This document shows, one piece after another, positions 32,693 to 43,747 of a DNA stretch of 64,000 nucleotides. Source of the DNA: Pseudevernia furfuracea (lineage: Eukaryota > Ascomycota > Lecanoromycetes > Lecanorales > Parmeliaceae). Within the stretch, counting starts at the first letter, position 1. Each line of letters starts with the position of its first letter. Under the pieces are notes generated by a model that searched no databases, was not told the origin of the DNA, and saw only the letters and a program-made list of their open reading frames with translations. The DNA is taken from the NCBI GenBank assembly GCA_022315425.1, contig JAIUPT010000021.1, positions 992,001-1,056,000 of the forward strand, written 5' to 3'. Made by a program: the position numbers and the translations under genes.

Positions 32693-35600
32693 ATGAGTAA
32701 GAAAGCATTCAAATCGCAGGCTTCCAGCAGCCGGGTTTCCTCTGGAGCATTTGGAGGGGATAGCGCAGTGTTTGGTAGCAGCGCCGGTGCTTCCGTCTTC
32801 GGGATTGTTCCGTCGTCGCCATTGTCATACGTCTACGAGCCACCAGACTTGAGTGGATTCTCGGATCCCAACGTTGGAGTTGCCTTCAAAAACCTTCAAA
32901 AGAAAGATGGGACGACAAAAGCCAAAGCGCTGGAAGACTTACAAAACTATGTATCATCACTTGGAGCGGAGACGGGCGGAGTGGAGGAAGTAATGCTAAC
33001 AGCATGGGTGGGTCACCCTGGAAGAGAATGCGCTTTGGGGTTCCAACCATTTGACGAGTTGCATAGGCCAAGATATATCCCCGCTCATCTATCGATTCGT
33101 CTCGTCGCGTACGCCAGCTTGCTCATACTTTACAAGGACAATTCGCAATCTCCTGTGGCAAGCGAATGGCGAGACACATGCCTAAAATTGCTGCTTCATG
33201 GGTAGCAGGTCAACATGACAATGATAAATCCGTCAGCCGAGCCGCAAATGAATCTTTCAAACGAGTATTCAGCTCGGAAGAAAAGATGAAAAACGTGTGG
33301 CGACTGTATCAAGTCTCAATACTAGAGTACGCTATGGACGTAGTCTTGAAAGAGACTACGAATACGTTGAGCGATGAGCGGACGACTAGCCCTGATGATT
33401 CATCTGCCAAATACTCGAGAGTAGTTGGTGCATCTATAATGATGCTGACGAACCTCATGGAGAGTATTTCAGCAGCCGACATTGAGAAAAGTCGAACCCT
33501 TCTCAATGAATTCTTTAATGAAGACAAACTCTGGCAACTCGCATCGGACAGTGATGCGTTTGTTCGTCGTGCCTTGTATAGGTTGCTAGGCTCCATTTTG
33601 GTAAGGTACAAAGGCACCCTCAACCCGTCCACCATCTCTGGTAGTGTGCTCGTGTCAGGTCTCAATACTACTCAGTCTGGTTCAGCGTTTGACTACGCCA
33701 AGGTTCTTGCACTACTTTCTGTAGAATTACCAGATGCCTGGACGACATACTACCCATGTTCAGGAAAGAAGTCAGCAACAAACCGCCTATGCCACTTTCT
33801 AAAGAAAGGTTCACAAGGGGGACCTCCTGATTTCTGGTACCAAATTGGGGCGTTGCTTTCGAATCTTCCACTATCGATCCTCGTAAGAACTGCAGACACA
33901 GAGTCTAACAAAAGTGTTGATGGCGCGAAGGACTCACCCACGCCAGTATTGGACGCTTTGCAAGATGGTCTCAATAGCAAAGACGAATCACGTGCGAACA
34001 GGTTCGCTGCTTGGAATGCATATCTGACCGCTTCTGACGTTGCGCTCTCTTATTTTCCTGATGCAACCACTCGTCGCCGGATCGTAACATCCTCGGTCCT
34101 GCCTATACTGGCTCAGTACGTCAGACCATTGCCTGACAATTCTCGATGGGCAGTCACAGGTGCACAAGGGCAGGAAGTGTGCGTCCGAGCTTGCAATCAG
34201 GCCATACTGCGAGACGCAGGTTCTTTTGAAGAGGAATGGAATGCGTTGTCCAATATCATTATTGAGGATCTCAAGACCTCTCTTCCAGAGCAAGCCAAGG
34301 ACTATGTAAAGTCTCAAGATTCGCTCTCTGCTGAGACAGACCGGTGGTATTGTCTGCAAGCCGCTTTACTCAAGGGGAACGTGCAAGATATCACGGGTGT
34401 AGTTTTTAAACACACAGTATCATCAGAGATTAGTTCCGCCGTTGCCGTCCTGCAAGCGAGGAATGGAAAGCCATACGGAGCGGCTGCCGCTTTGGAAACA
34501 TTGATACAGAAACTCCCCGAGATTGTGCTCAGCGATGAGGGATGTAAGGCCGAGATTCTCAGATTCGTGAACAATTCTCTTCCAAATCTACTCCTTTCAC
34601 CCTCCGCCAAGTATCTTATCAGAATCCTGAACCATTTAGATGGACCTTGTGACATTAGTCGAAGCTATGATGAGTGTATGCAGATCCTGGCTGAAGCACC
34701 TGAATCTGTATCAAAGTCAGTCGCTCTGCAGAGCTTCATCTCCAGCCCACGTCTTGCTACCACCAACTCTCTTTTCGCGATGGTAATTGCTGGATTAACT
34801 CAAGCAATGAAGCACGATGATCCCATGAGTTGGAACCTCGTAATGACTGCGATAAGCAATCCAGTCGCTCCCGAATCACTTACAGACGAGGTTCTTGCAA
34901 ACATGACTGAGGGTCTGTCGATCAAATCAAAAAGTGTCACAAGTCTTCACGGCTTGGAGATAACTATCAAGCACAATTCGGACAAAGTGACTGGATTTGC
35001 GCGGTCGCCCAAAGGCTCAAGCCTGCTTTTCAAATTACTTCTCCTCGCCGACTCGCTTGATGACGAGATTGCCCAGCGTGCTAGGTACACGAGCACCACG
35101 ATAGAAAAAGCATTGGCGGCTCAAGGCGGCGCCGGTCAAGTCATGAATTCTTTGATCGCTATTGTCAATACGGGTCTTGACACTGCTGAAGCAGTTTCTC
35201 TGTCGTATGTCGATCATTCTCGGAGAACTTTTAATGGAAGCTCTAACAGGACAATAGGACCGATGCCCTTGTTGCCCAAGCACGGAAGGTGTTGGGGAGT
35301 TCGTCTCCCAACGACTTGCCAGCAATGGTCCAAGCTTTGTTGCCCAACCCCACACAATGGAATGCTGCACTTGAGCCATTCGTCTCGCGCGTTCCAGATC
35401 CATCGTTAGCAATCACGAACCCTTTCGGCGGCTCGCTGTCCATAATTTCTCCTACTTCATCAGATTCAAGCGAGCAAATGATATCTCGAGATGGGGATGG
35501 GAAATCTGCCGCACTGCGTATGGCTCAATACACAACCCAAATCATCAAGAGTACGGGCATCTTTGATAGCGCTACACATGATCAAAAGACCACTGTCTGT

Positions 35601-37865
35601 AAATACATGGCTCTTTTCCTTCAACTTGCGAGCGATAACCTCAGCGTACCCGGGTCAATGCCCCTTTGGGAGTCCGCTGATCCAGACACTGAGTCCGAGA
35701 TAGTCGACTTCGTCGCTGAGGCTCAGAGTCTACTTGGAGGCTGGTTGCACCGCAGGGATGTTTTGTCGTCAGAATCCATTTGCGAAGTGCAAAAGCAGCT
35801 CCTTGATGCCTCTTGTGGCCTTATAGCTTCGTCGTATTACAGTGGAAGAGCATATTCAGCTCTGACTGCAGAAATCGCTGAATTGCATGGTCCCTCGGCA
35901 CATTCCACCGACGCCGATTTGATCAAAGGGTTTCGGAGATCGAATGATGCGTTTGTTGCAGCTGCGTACTTGACGTCTGCTTCGGAATCGGAAGAGCTTT
36001 TTAGACTCTGTAACTATCTTCTGACTGATTTGACAGGGCACGATTTTCGTAAGAATCTAGCAGAAGGTATATTATCAATCATCATGCCGCTGGAGGCTCA
36101 TGGCTCACTGTGACAGGAATGCGCAAACTGTGTCTAGTCAGTTGCATTTTCTCGAGAACGCAAGACTACGTCAATGACATACCCCAGCAACGTTTGATCT
36201 TCTTTGTGCAACATTTGATTGGACAGCTCGAGAGTAGCGTTCCGTCGTTTACTGTTGCTGGAGGACAAATCTTGGTTGTTTTGTCGTTCATCCTCCCGGC
36301 GGTGAAGGAAATATACGGCCCTTTTTGGTCAGTAATTCTCGACGAGATACAAAAGACTGGCGCCCAAGCCGGTCTTTACGCGCTTCACGCAAGCCTGAGA
36401 CTTCTAAAATTATTACGAAGAACGTCTATGCTTGAATCAAACGATGACTTACTTGACGCTTGGAGCGAGAAAAAGACGGCCGTCGCAGAATTCTTGGTGG
36501 ACTTATTGTGGCAGCTTGAAGGTAAGTGTCCTGCCTTCCTTGTGTGAATTGAGGCAACCTGCACCTGCGATGGCTACAATTCTACCTTTCCCGATGATCT
36601 AGATATCAATTCCCTACGACTTCCACCTTTTCTGACGATTTGATATCCTGGTAGGTTACCCAGATGACTCACATCAACCACGCCGAATAGTCAACGAATT
36701 GCTAAAAAGACAGCTGGTCGATTTAGCCCATGACGTGAGGGTCGAGGTTCAGAACCTATATCCTGTGATCGCTTCAGAGTCTGCCGCCCTTCAAGAGGCT
36801 GCATACGAGCTTTTGCATTCGAAAATACCTGGGAACCAGGAGCAAGTATCTATTGACAAAGCCTTGTCGAATGATTTTGTCGCACATTTACCAGAGGAGG
36901 TTTTGTCCTTGATCCTTGCATCGCCGTCAATAGCGTCCATGGCCGAGCACAACTTCGAAAGAAATATACCATCTTCGCTACGCAGCTATATTCTCAGCTG
37001 GCAGCTTACCTTCGACCACTGGGAAAAGGCAAGCTACAAAGTACAAGCGGACTATGTTGCCGCGCTCAAGGAAGGCACATATACGCAAGATTTATTGGAC
37101 TTTATATTCAACATTCTCATAGATGGGAGGCAAAAGCCCGTCGATGCCTCAAGATATGACTTTCAAACCTCTGGCCTGGGAGACGACCGGACCCCAGAAC
37201 AAGAGACGCACGGAGCTCTTATCCACCTCTACTATCTCTGTCTACGGAGGCTACCCTCGATTACCAAAGACTGGTGGCGGGACAGTACCTCCCGCCAGCT
37301 CAGTATAGCCGTTGAATCCTGGACGCAAAAATACATCTCCCCCTTCGTCATTGCCCAAGAACTCTCCGTCGTCAGCGACTGGGCTCCCTCACAATCCACG
37401 GCCGAACAATCAATGACTGTCAAAGTCTCTCCCTCCGCTCGCGAAATCACCGCTTCAATCCCCATCGACGAACAGTCTATGACCATCGCCATCCGCCTTC
37501 CCCCCGCGTACCCGCTCGCTCGCGCAGAAGTCGAGTCAGTCCACCAAGTCGGTGTCGCGGAGGAGAAATGGCGCTTTTGGATCATCAACGCCCAAGGTGT
37601 TATCAATTTCTCCTCTGGCGGCGCTGGCGAGGGGAACTCAATTATCGATGGCTTGATGGCGTGGAGGAGGAATGTGACGGCTGCTATGAAGGGGCAGACC
37701 GAGTGCGCGATTTGCTATAGTGTTGTCAGTGCGGATCGGCAGTTGCCGAATAAGAAGTGCTCGACGTGCAAGAACACGTTTCATAGCAGCTGTCTGTTCA
37801 AATGGTTTAAGAGCAGCAATTCGAGCAGTTGCCCGTTGTGTAGGAATAACTTCAACTATAGCTAG
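32693..37865 (+). CDS. ltn1: Listerin E3 ubiquitin ligase (Ltn1/Rkr1), ribosome quality control
   Basis: Ltn1 binds 60S subunits carrying stalled nascent chains and ubiquitinates them in the RQC complex. ATG 32693 gives MSKKAFKSQASSSRVSSGAF, a typical Ltn1 start, followed by the N-terminal domain (VYEPPDLSGF, AFKNLQKKDGTTKAKALEDL). Five exons (32693-33007, 33067-35204, 35258-36066, 36117-36521, 36655-37865) join in phase to 1625 residues. The first junction restores LTAWAKIYPRSSIDSSRRVR and the second AVSLSTDALVAQARKVLG. The middle is HEAT-like alpha-helical repeats (MPKIAASWVAGQHDNDKSVS). The C-terminal RWD-like region (IPIDEQSMTIAIRLPPAYPL) precedes a complete RING-CH-type finger: CAICYSVV, KKCSTCKNTFHSSCLFKWF and SCPLCR. 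All eight zinc ligands appear present. Confidence 0.95.
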
Positions 37866-38343
37866 AAAAGGGTGTCGCATATATTTCAGACACATTGACC
37901 CCGCAAGTCAGGGGCTCGGTTTCATACCATACAAGCCTCCCTACCATAACTACCATAAATACGCGCTCTGCCATAGATTCAATCCATCCTTCTTACACAT
38001 CACTATCCTTCCAAAAGATCCAAAATCGCTAGATGTTGCAATAAAGGGAAGGGGTCTTTTGGCATTGGTGGAGCATGGAGACTTTGAGCCGGCGAGGGAT
38101 GAAAAGCATTGGGGCTTCACGATCATGAAGGCATGATCTTCATGGTCGCAGAAATTGGGTCACGAAGTGTGTTGGGTAGTCGATAGAAACTATTTGTTAC
38201 TAGCCTCTGACGACGCCCAAGAGCAAGACTGCCCTTATAGGCCTTTCCCATCCGCCTGCTTTTCCCGTAGTCCGAAATCACTCTTTTGTGCCATGAGACC
38301 GAGCTTGGTCACTGCAAGGGTATATTGTTATTGTACACAGCTG
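37866..38343. other. Convergent 3' intergenic region
   Basis: This lies between the 3' ends of ltn1 and tam41. A short open frame at about 37930-38136 on the plus strand has no motif and is not called. Confidence 0.4.
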
Positions 38344-39996
38344 TCATGAACCTTTTTCCTCATGATCCTTAATCTTCCCAGAATCGGAAACGCCTGATTT
38401 CTGAGCTCCTCGCTTTTGCCCTTCCTGGTACTTCTCCAATTTCTCTATTGAGTACCTCCACGCGTTCCGAAAGCCCGAAGTAACCGGACCTTTGATGCTC
38501 TGACTCCAGCTTGGCCATTTAATGATCTTTGTAATCGCCGCACTGACTTCTTTATTGAGCGATAAATGGTAATCACCGGCTATCCTTTGCTCGAAAGGAC
38601 CGCCTTGCTTCCGCTTGATCCTCGAAGGATCCTCGTCGTTGGCTTGGTCCATCATCTTGTTGAACTCAGGCTGCGGGATCTGGTATTTGGTTTGATATTG
38701 GAAATAGAGCTTCTCTCGGAAATTCTTAGGTAAGCGGCGAACCATATTTCCTCTTTTTGTAGGATCCATGTCCTGTACCAGCGTAGCGTTGGTGTCAGGA
38801 TCATCGACCCATGCAGGCGAATTGCAGCGCGAGTCTTGGAACGAGACATTGGGAAGGTTCGCAATCAGCGGAGCGTATAAGCGACGGAAGTTGGGCAGCT
38901 GGTGTTTGACGATATTCGAGACCTTGTTCAGGTTCTCAGCCCCTAAAGACATTCGAGGGTCACCAAGGTATGAGATCCCAGCAATCGTTTTGTAGAGGTC
39001 TTCTTCGGTGAATTTCGGCGGGAGGAGAAGAAGCGCAGTGCGGACGGCGGATATGAGGTTGACTTGATTGGCCAAACGGACACGTGGATCGTCACGAAGG
39101 ATCTTGACAGGCTTTTGAAGGCGTCCTGCCAAGTAAAGAGTGTCCCATGTCGAGAGGTCATGGCACAGCGTATCGAGGTTGACGACGCCGTACTTGATTA
39201 GGGTTCCGTTGACGGTCACATAAGGATTGAAATAGACACCAGCACCCCATTGATCCTGTATCCGAGAGACGAAAGCAGACCCCAGAGAGCCGACTGCTGA
39301 ATAATGATCGCGATGTTGTTGCAGATTCATAGAATGCCAATGTTGAGTATATGAAACGCCAAAAATAAAGTCAATCATCTTGCCGTTGCCTTTCTGCACC
39401 GTGGATATTGCTGGGCTCGGGTTTGGATGCAGTTTTTTGGGAGTCGACGAGCTCGAGCCGGTCTGAGGGAATACGCCAGAGCCGTAAGCAAAGGCGTACC
39501 GAATTGGGGCTCGGAATTTCCACAAGATCTGGCGCAAGGCTTCTCTGAATTCATCGTTGATCACAATGTGTTGATTGACGCCGAAATTGGCAGACGGAAG
39601 GTCTTTGAAGGCCTGTACATTATAGTCGGGGTTTTCATCCCAGTCGGGTGGCAGATCGCTTGGTCTTGTTGACGATTTCTGTGAAGGGTTTGGGGTCGGT
39701 CCTGAGGAGGATGGGGAGGAGCTGCTGCTTGAAGCTGGGAAGCTTTCGGGTTTGGATGTAGACGTATCACCGCTTGTGCTACCAGAGCCAGTAGAGGCGA
39801 ATCGTTGGTAGTTATGCTGTATATCCCAGGGCGTCCGATACTGCCACCCTACTCTTACCAGCCCGAGGCTGGGATTTGTCAGTCGCCTAGACCCATGGCA
39901 CAGCTGGACGGTCATGCTGTAAGCATAGGCTCGGAGTTGGCAGTGTTGGATAAGCAGGAAGAGCGAGGACCTCACTGGTACTAAAGTTCTTTGCAT
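38344..39996 (-). CDS. tam41: Mitochondrial CDP-diacylglycerol synthase Tam41
   Basis: Tam41 makes CDP-diacylglycerol from phosphatidic acid in the mitochondrial inner membrane, the first step toward cardiolipin. Met at 39996 (MQRTLVPVRSSLFLLIQHCQ) starts a basic, hydroxylated presequence-like region; an upstream in-frame ATG at 40038 is possible. After a Ser/Pro-rich linker the nucleotidyltransferase fold begins: ILWKFRAPIRYAFAYGSGVF contains the GSG of the family, and GKMIDFIFGVSYTQHWHSMN carries the conserved D-F...G-V and H-W-H motif. IKYGVVNLDTLCHDLSTWDT and LYLAGRLQKPVKIL are strongly conserved. The length, 550 residues, is within the fungal range. The tail is Lys-rich. Single exon, no damage. 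Confidence 0.95.
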   Translation of the reverse strand: MQRTLVPVRSSLFLLIQHCQLRAYAYSMTVQLCHGSRRLTNPSLGLVRVGWQYRTPWDIQHNYQRFASTGSGSTSGDTSTSKPESFPASSSSSSPSSSGPTPNPSQKSSTRPSDLPPDWDENPDYNVQAFKDLPSANFGVNQHIVINDEFREALRQILWKFRAPIRYAFAYGSGVFPQTGSSSSTPKKLHPNPSPAISTVQKGNGKMIDFIFGVSYTQHWHSMNLQQHRDHYSAVGSLGSAFVSRIQDQWGAGVYFNPYVTVNGTLIKYGVVNLDTLCHDLSTWDTLYLAGRLQKPVKILRDDPRVRLANQVNLISAVRTALLLLPPKFTEEDLYKTIAGISYLGDPRMSLGAENLNKVSNIVKHQLPNFRRLYAPLIANLPNVSFQDSRCNSPAWVDDPDTNATLVQDMDPTKRGNMVRRLPKNFREKLYFQYQTKYQIPQPEFNKMMDQANDEDPSRIKRKQGGPFEQRIAGDYHLSLNKEVSAAITKIIKWPSWSQSIKGPVTSGFRNAWRYSIEKLEKYQEGQKRGAQKSGVSDSGKIKDHEEKGS

Positions 39997-40440
39997 TGTA
40001 AACAAGGGCGCTGTCAAGAAATGAAAGTTCAACTGCAAGAGCGCTCAATTTGTGCTATCGCAGATGGCCAGAGACATCGAAAATACTGAGAACTCTCAAG
40101 CACTCCATATGCAATTAACGCAAGTCGGGTGAAGGATGTTTGTATGTTTGAATGTCAGGAGCCTTCTTCATGTTTTGTACAAGTAAAATACTAGCTCGGC
40201 CTTTTTTCGGCTTCCGCTTCTACTTTACCTTACCTTACTAGAGTATCTACTAGCGTAGTTCAAGGCACGCTAGCTTTACCGCGCGAGCCTCAAGCGGCAA
40301 AATCAAAACAAAACAACTTCACTACATAGCCAACTCATCGCAGCTTCTCTTTGGAGACTGAACATCATTTCGACTGTGACGCAGAATCCGGCGGGCCGAG
40401 GAGCACAAAGTAGGTCTGCGCGATGGTAGTTGGAAGCACA
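39997..40440. promoter_or_regulatory. Divergent promoter region tam41 / bir1
   Basis: About 440 nt lie between the starts of two divergent genes. The region includes TACCTTACCTTAC-like pyrimidine tracts near 40223-40240. An in-frame upstream ATG at 40423 could extend the Bir1-like protein by six residues. Confidence 0.4.
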
Positions 40441-43369
40441 ATGGAGAGCTACGCGGCGCGCCTCGCCTCTTTTGACGTAACACATCCGCCTACGAAAAAG
40501 AGAGCCTCAAATGCTAGTAGCGGAAAGACTCTAAAGTGGCCGCACAAGAATCCATCCCCTCAGCAGGTATTTCACGGGCTCTAGAAACCTTTGTTAGCTC
40601 AGTGCTGACAAGAATTCAGCTGGCACGCGCGGGCTTCTTCTACCAGCCAACGTCCTCGTGTCCGGACAATACAAGGTGCTATCTATGTAAAAGCAACCTA
40701 GATGGCTGGGAAGAGAATGACACTGCTGTTGAGGAGCACTTGAAGCATTCCCCGAATTGCGGATGGGCGATCACGATTGCCACAGAACTCGAAATTGAAT
40801 ATGGCAGTCAAAGCCAGGAGGATCCAATGTCTGAGAAAATGCTGGACGCAAGGAGAATGACATTTGGCTCTCAATGGCCCCACGAAAATAAGAGAGGCTG
40901 GACATGCAAAACCCAGAAGGTATGTCCCGGACGCTATCGCCGTAGGTTGTTGTCGCTCATTGAATATGCAGATGATTGAGGCCGGATGGTACTACTGCCC
41001 CACATTGGAGAGCGAAGACTTCGTCAAGTGTTCGTATTGTAATCTGAGCTTAGATGGTTGGGAGCCGAAAGACAATCCCCGGTGAGACAGATCATCTACT
41101 TTTAGTTGTTGTACTCGTACTCATGTCAAATAGCGATGAGCATCAACGGCGGTCTCCGGACTGCGTGTTTTTTGCTCTTTCGACTACAGCCAAACCTAAA
41201 GCCGGACGTTCAAAGAAAGGACGTGCTTCGAAAGCTTCCCGCATTTCTACACAGTCGAATTTCACCACTGTGTCTGACGGTGTCTCGGTCGCAGATACCG
41301 ATGCTCACGGCGATGATAGTATCATGTCTGTCGTCGAGCCACCCAAGGCCGCGAAGTCAGGAAAAGGGGCGAAGAAGGGGGCCAAAGCTAAAAAACCAGT
41401 CAAGACTAAGTCAAAGAGACAAGCTAGCAAAGCAGTGGACGAAAATACACAGGTCGCTAGCAGCTTTCTAGAGCCAGAAGATGATGACTTCGAGGTAAAA
41501 GTCGAGACCGCTCCTACGCAAAGTGAAAGGAATAGGAAAAGGAAAAGCGACAGGATGAGCACAACGAATGACGTGTCGAACAATGCAGAGGCTCATAACC
41601 AGGAAGAGGAATATCAAGATCAGCCAAGAAAGCGGCGCGCAACGAGAATAAGAGGAAGTATGGCGCAGACCCGCAATGCCGCGAGTTCTCCTCCACAGGA
41701 AGAGCCTGACCATGACGCGCCAACGACAGATGCTGAGGCACTACCTTTACCAGTGGCGCCTCAGGGTCAGATCAAAGGGAAAGGCGGCAAGACAAGGGGC
41801 TCCTCCAAGATGCGCAAAGCCTCAACTGCATCGACTGCGTCTAAGGCTTTCCTTCGAGCCACCATGCCTCCCGACGAGGGCGAGGACACCGATGCAGCGT
41901 TGGAAGCAGAACTAGATCGCCCTTTGACAGATGAAGAGGGCGATATTGAGCCAATTGTCATAACAGAACCCAAGGGCCGGCGCCTGACAAGGACAAAGCC
42001 CGGCTCGAGAAAGGCGACCGCATCTGTTGCGCCAACCCGTAGAACGACTAGAGCAAGTACAGTTACCGTTGATGACTCGGCGGTGCCAGATATATATTCA
42101 TCTCTACCGGATCCCGCCGACGAGGCTCATGTGCCAAATCCGGAGAAGAACGAACATGTTGCCTTGATGCATGACAGTCCAGAACAATCATCACCACCAA
42201 TGCACCAAAAGAAAGCGAAGACACGTAAGATTTCGGAGCAACAAAACGAACATACCAAGGAGCCGGATGATTCGGAGAAGACGAATGGTGTTGCTGATGA
42301 CAAGATGGACGACGAAACGCCAATAGTAGCGCCCCAGCAGGCAGAAAGCCGACAAGCATCTAGGCAATTACCAGCACGAAACATTCGAGTATCAGACATC
42401 CCAAGCTCTTCCGAAGCTATGGATCTGGCTTCCGATATCAACAGCTCCATCTTAGGCATGCAGACCACTCGGGATGATTCGGGGCATGAGACTGATGCTA
42501 GCGTTGTGAAGCAAGCTCGCACCAAACGCGGCAGTAGGAAAGCTCCCGCGAAGAAGGTGAAAGGAGGTAAGAAGGCTACGCCGATGAGTCGAAACATTGA
42601 AGACGTCGTGCAGCCTATTGTGGACGACGTATTGCCTGCAGAGCAAGATACTCAAATCGGTCCGGTTGATGGTCGTACTGGCAGCGCGGTTTTCGTCTCC
42701 GTGGAGGTCGAAGAAGTAAAGAAGCAACGGAAACCATCGAGAGCAATCGCGAAATCGGGCAAGACCAAGAAGACTCCGCCGGAGCCTGAGGCCTCCGTGC
42801 GAGAAGGATCAGCAGCTTCGTTGATGGACCAGCCAGGTAAAATAGCCGAGGCCGAAATCGCTCGCACTTCACCGCAACCACTATCGGCACATTCGACCCC
42901 AAAGCCAGCTCCCTCTCCGCAATCATCCGATGCTGAAAACCAACCGCCGTCGTCTCGCCCATCCAAAGTCCGCCCTCCACCCTCTCTTCAATCTCCTTCA
43001 AACCCACAAATAACTCGTGTTTCATTGGCAGTCACCACACCTGTTAGCTCTCCCTCAAGAAACAACATTTCGAAACTACAAACCACTTTCCCCTGGACTG
43101 CGATTGAGATGGAACACATCTTCGAGGGTACCCCAACTGCAGACAAGGAGAACAGTCCTTTTGCCTTTGGAGAGGCAGGCAAGAGAGTGAAAAGTGTACT
43201 CGCAAGCCCGGAGAAGAAGTTGACAGTCGAGCAATGGATTCAATCTAACGCGCAGAGGGGAGAGGAAAAATTGCGTAACGAATGTGAGCGTCTAGTGGGG
43301 AAGTTTGAGAATCAGGGTGTGCGAGCATTGAGAGTACTGGAGGGCATTGTGTGCGCCGAAAGACCGTAA
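40441..43369 (+). CDS. bir1: Bir1/survivin-like chromosomal passenger complex subunit
   Basis: Bir1 links Aurora kinase and INCENP (Sli15) to centromeric chromatin. Four exons (40441-40566, 40620-40919, 40972-41081, 41134-43369) join in phase to 923 residues. The N-terminus MESYAARLASFDVTHPP is followed by two BIR zinc domains. BIR1 has FFYQPTSSCPDNTRCYLCK then HLKHSPNC. BIR2 has WYYCPTLESEDFVKCSYCN, DGWEPKDNPRDEHQRR then SPDC. Each has the C-x2-C-x16-H-x6-C ligand set. The long middle is disordered, Lys/Ser/Glu-rich and phosphorylation-prone (KSGKGAKKGAKAKKPVKTKS). The C-terminal helix (KKLTVEQWIQSNAQRGEEKL, NECERLVGKFENQG) fits the INCENP/borealin-binding region of fungal Bir1. No caspase-inhibitor role is expected in fungi. 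Start at 40441 rather than 40423 is a choice between close alternatives. Confidence 0.93.
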
Positions 43370-43747
43370 TGAATTGTCTTTAGCAGATTATGAGAGGATA
43401 TTGGGTATCTTTGCGTGCATATATGCACTGTTTATAAACAGGATCAGCTCTTTAATTGAAGTTCTTGTCGAAGGAACGAAGAGCAGTTTTCTCGCGCCTC
43501 TTCAGCACTCTCACATATAGGATCAATAGCAGATGACATTTAGTCTCCGTATTGGTCTCCCGTAGGATTCAATTTCTCTTTTCTTTCCTCCACCATCAAG
43601 CTCGCATTAAATTTACAATACGATTTTATTTCACTTTGCTCGAGACCATAGATTTCCCGAGGTCTTTCGCTTTGTGGCGAAAATATAAAGTACTTTAGAT
43701 CGCGGGATCTGGCGCCAAACGCGTCTAGAAGGACCGAGGGGACGTGA
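43370..43747. other. Intergenic region
   Basis: This is the 3' region of bir1 and the promoter of the SAP-like orphan. No recognisable element was found. Confidence 0.35.
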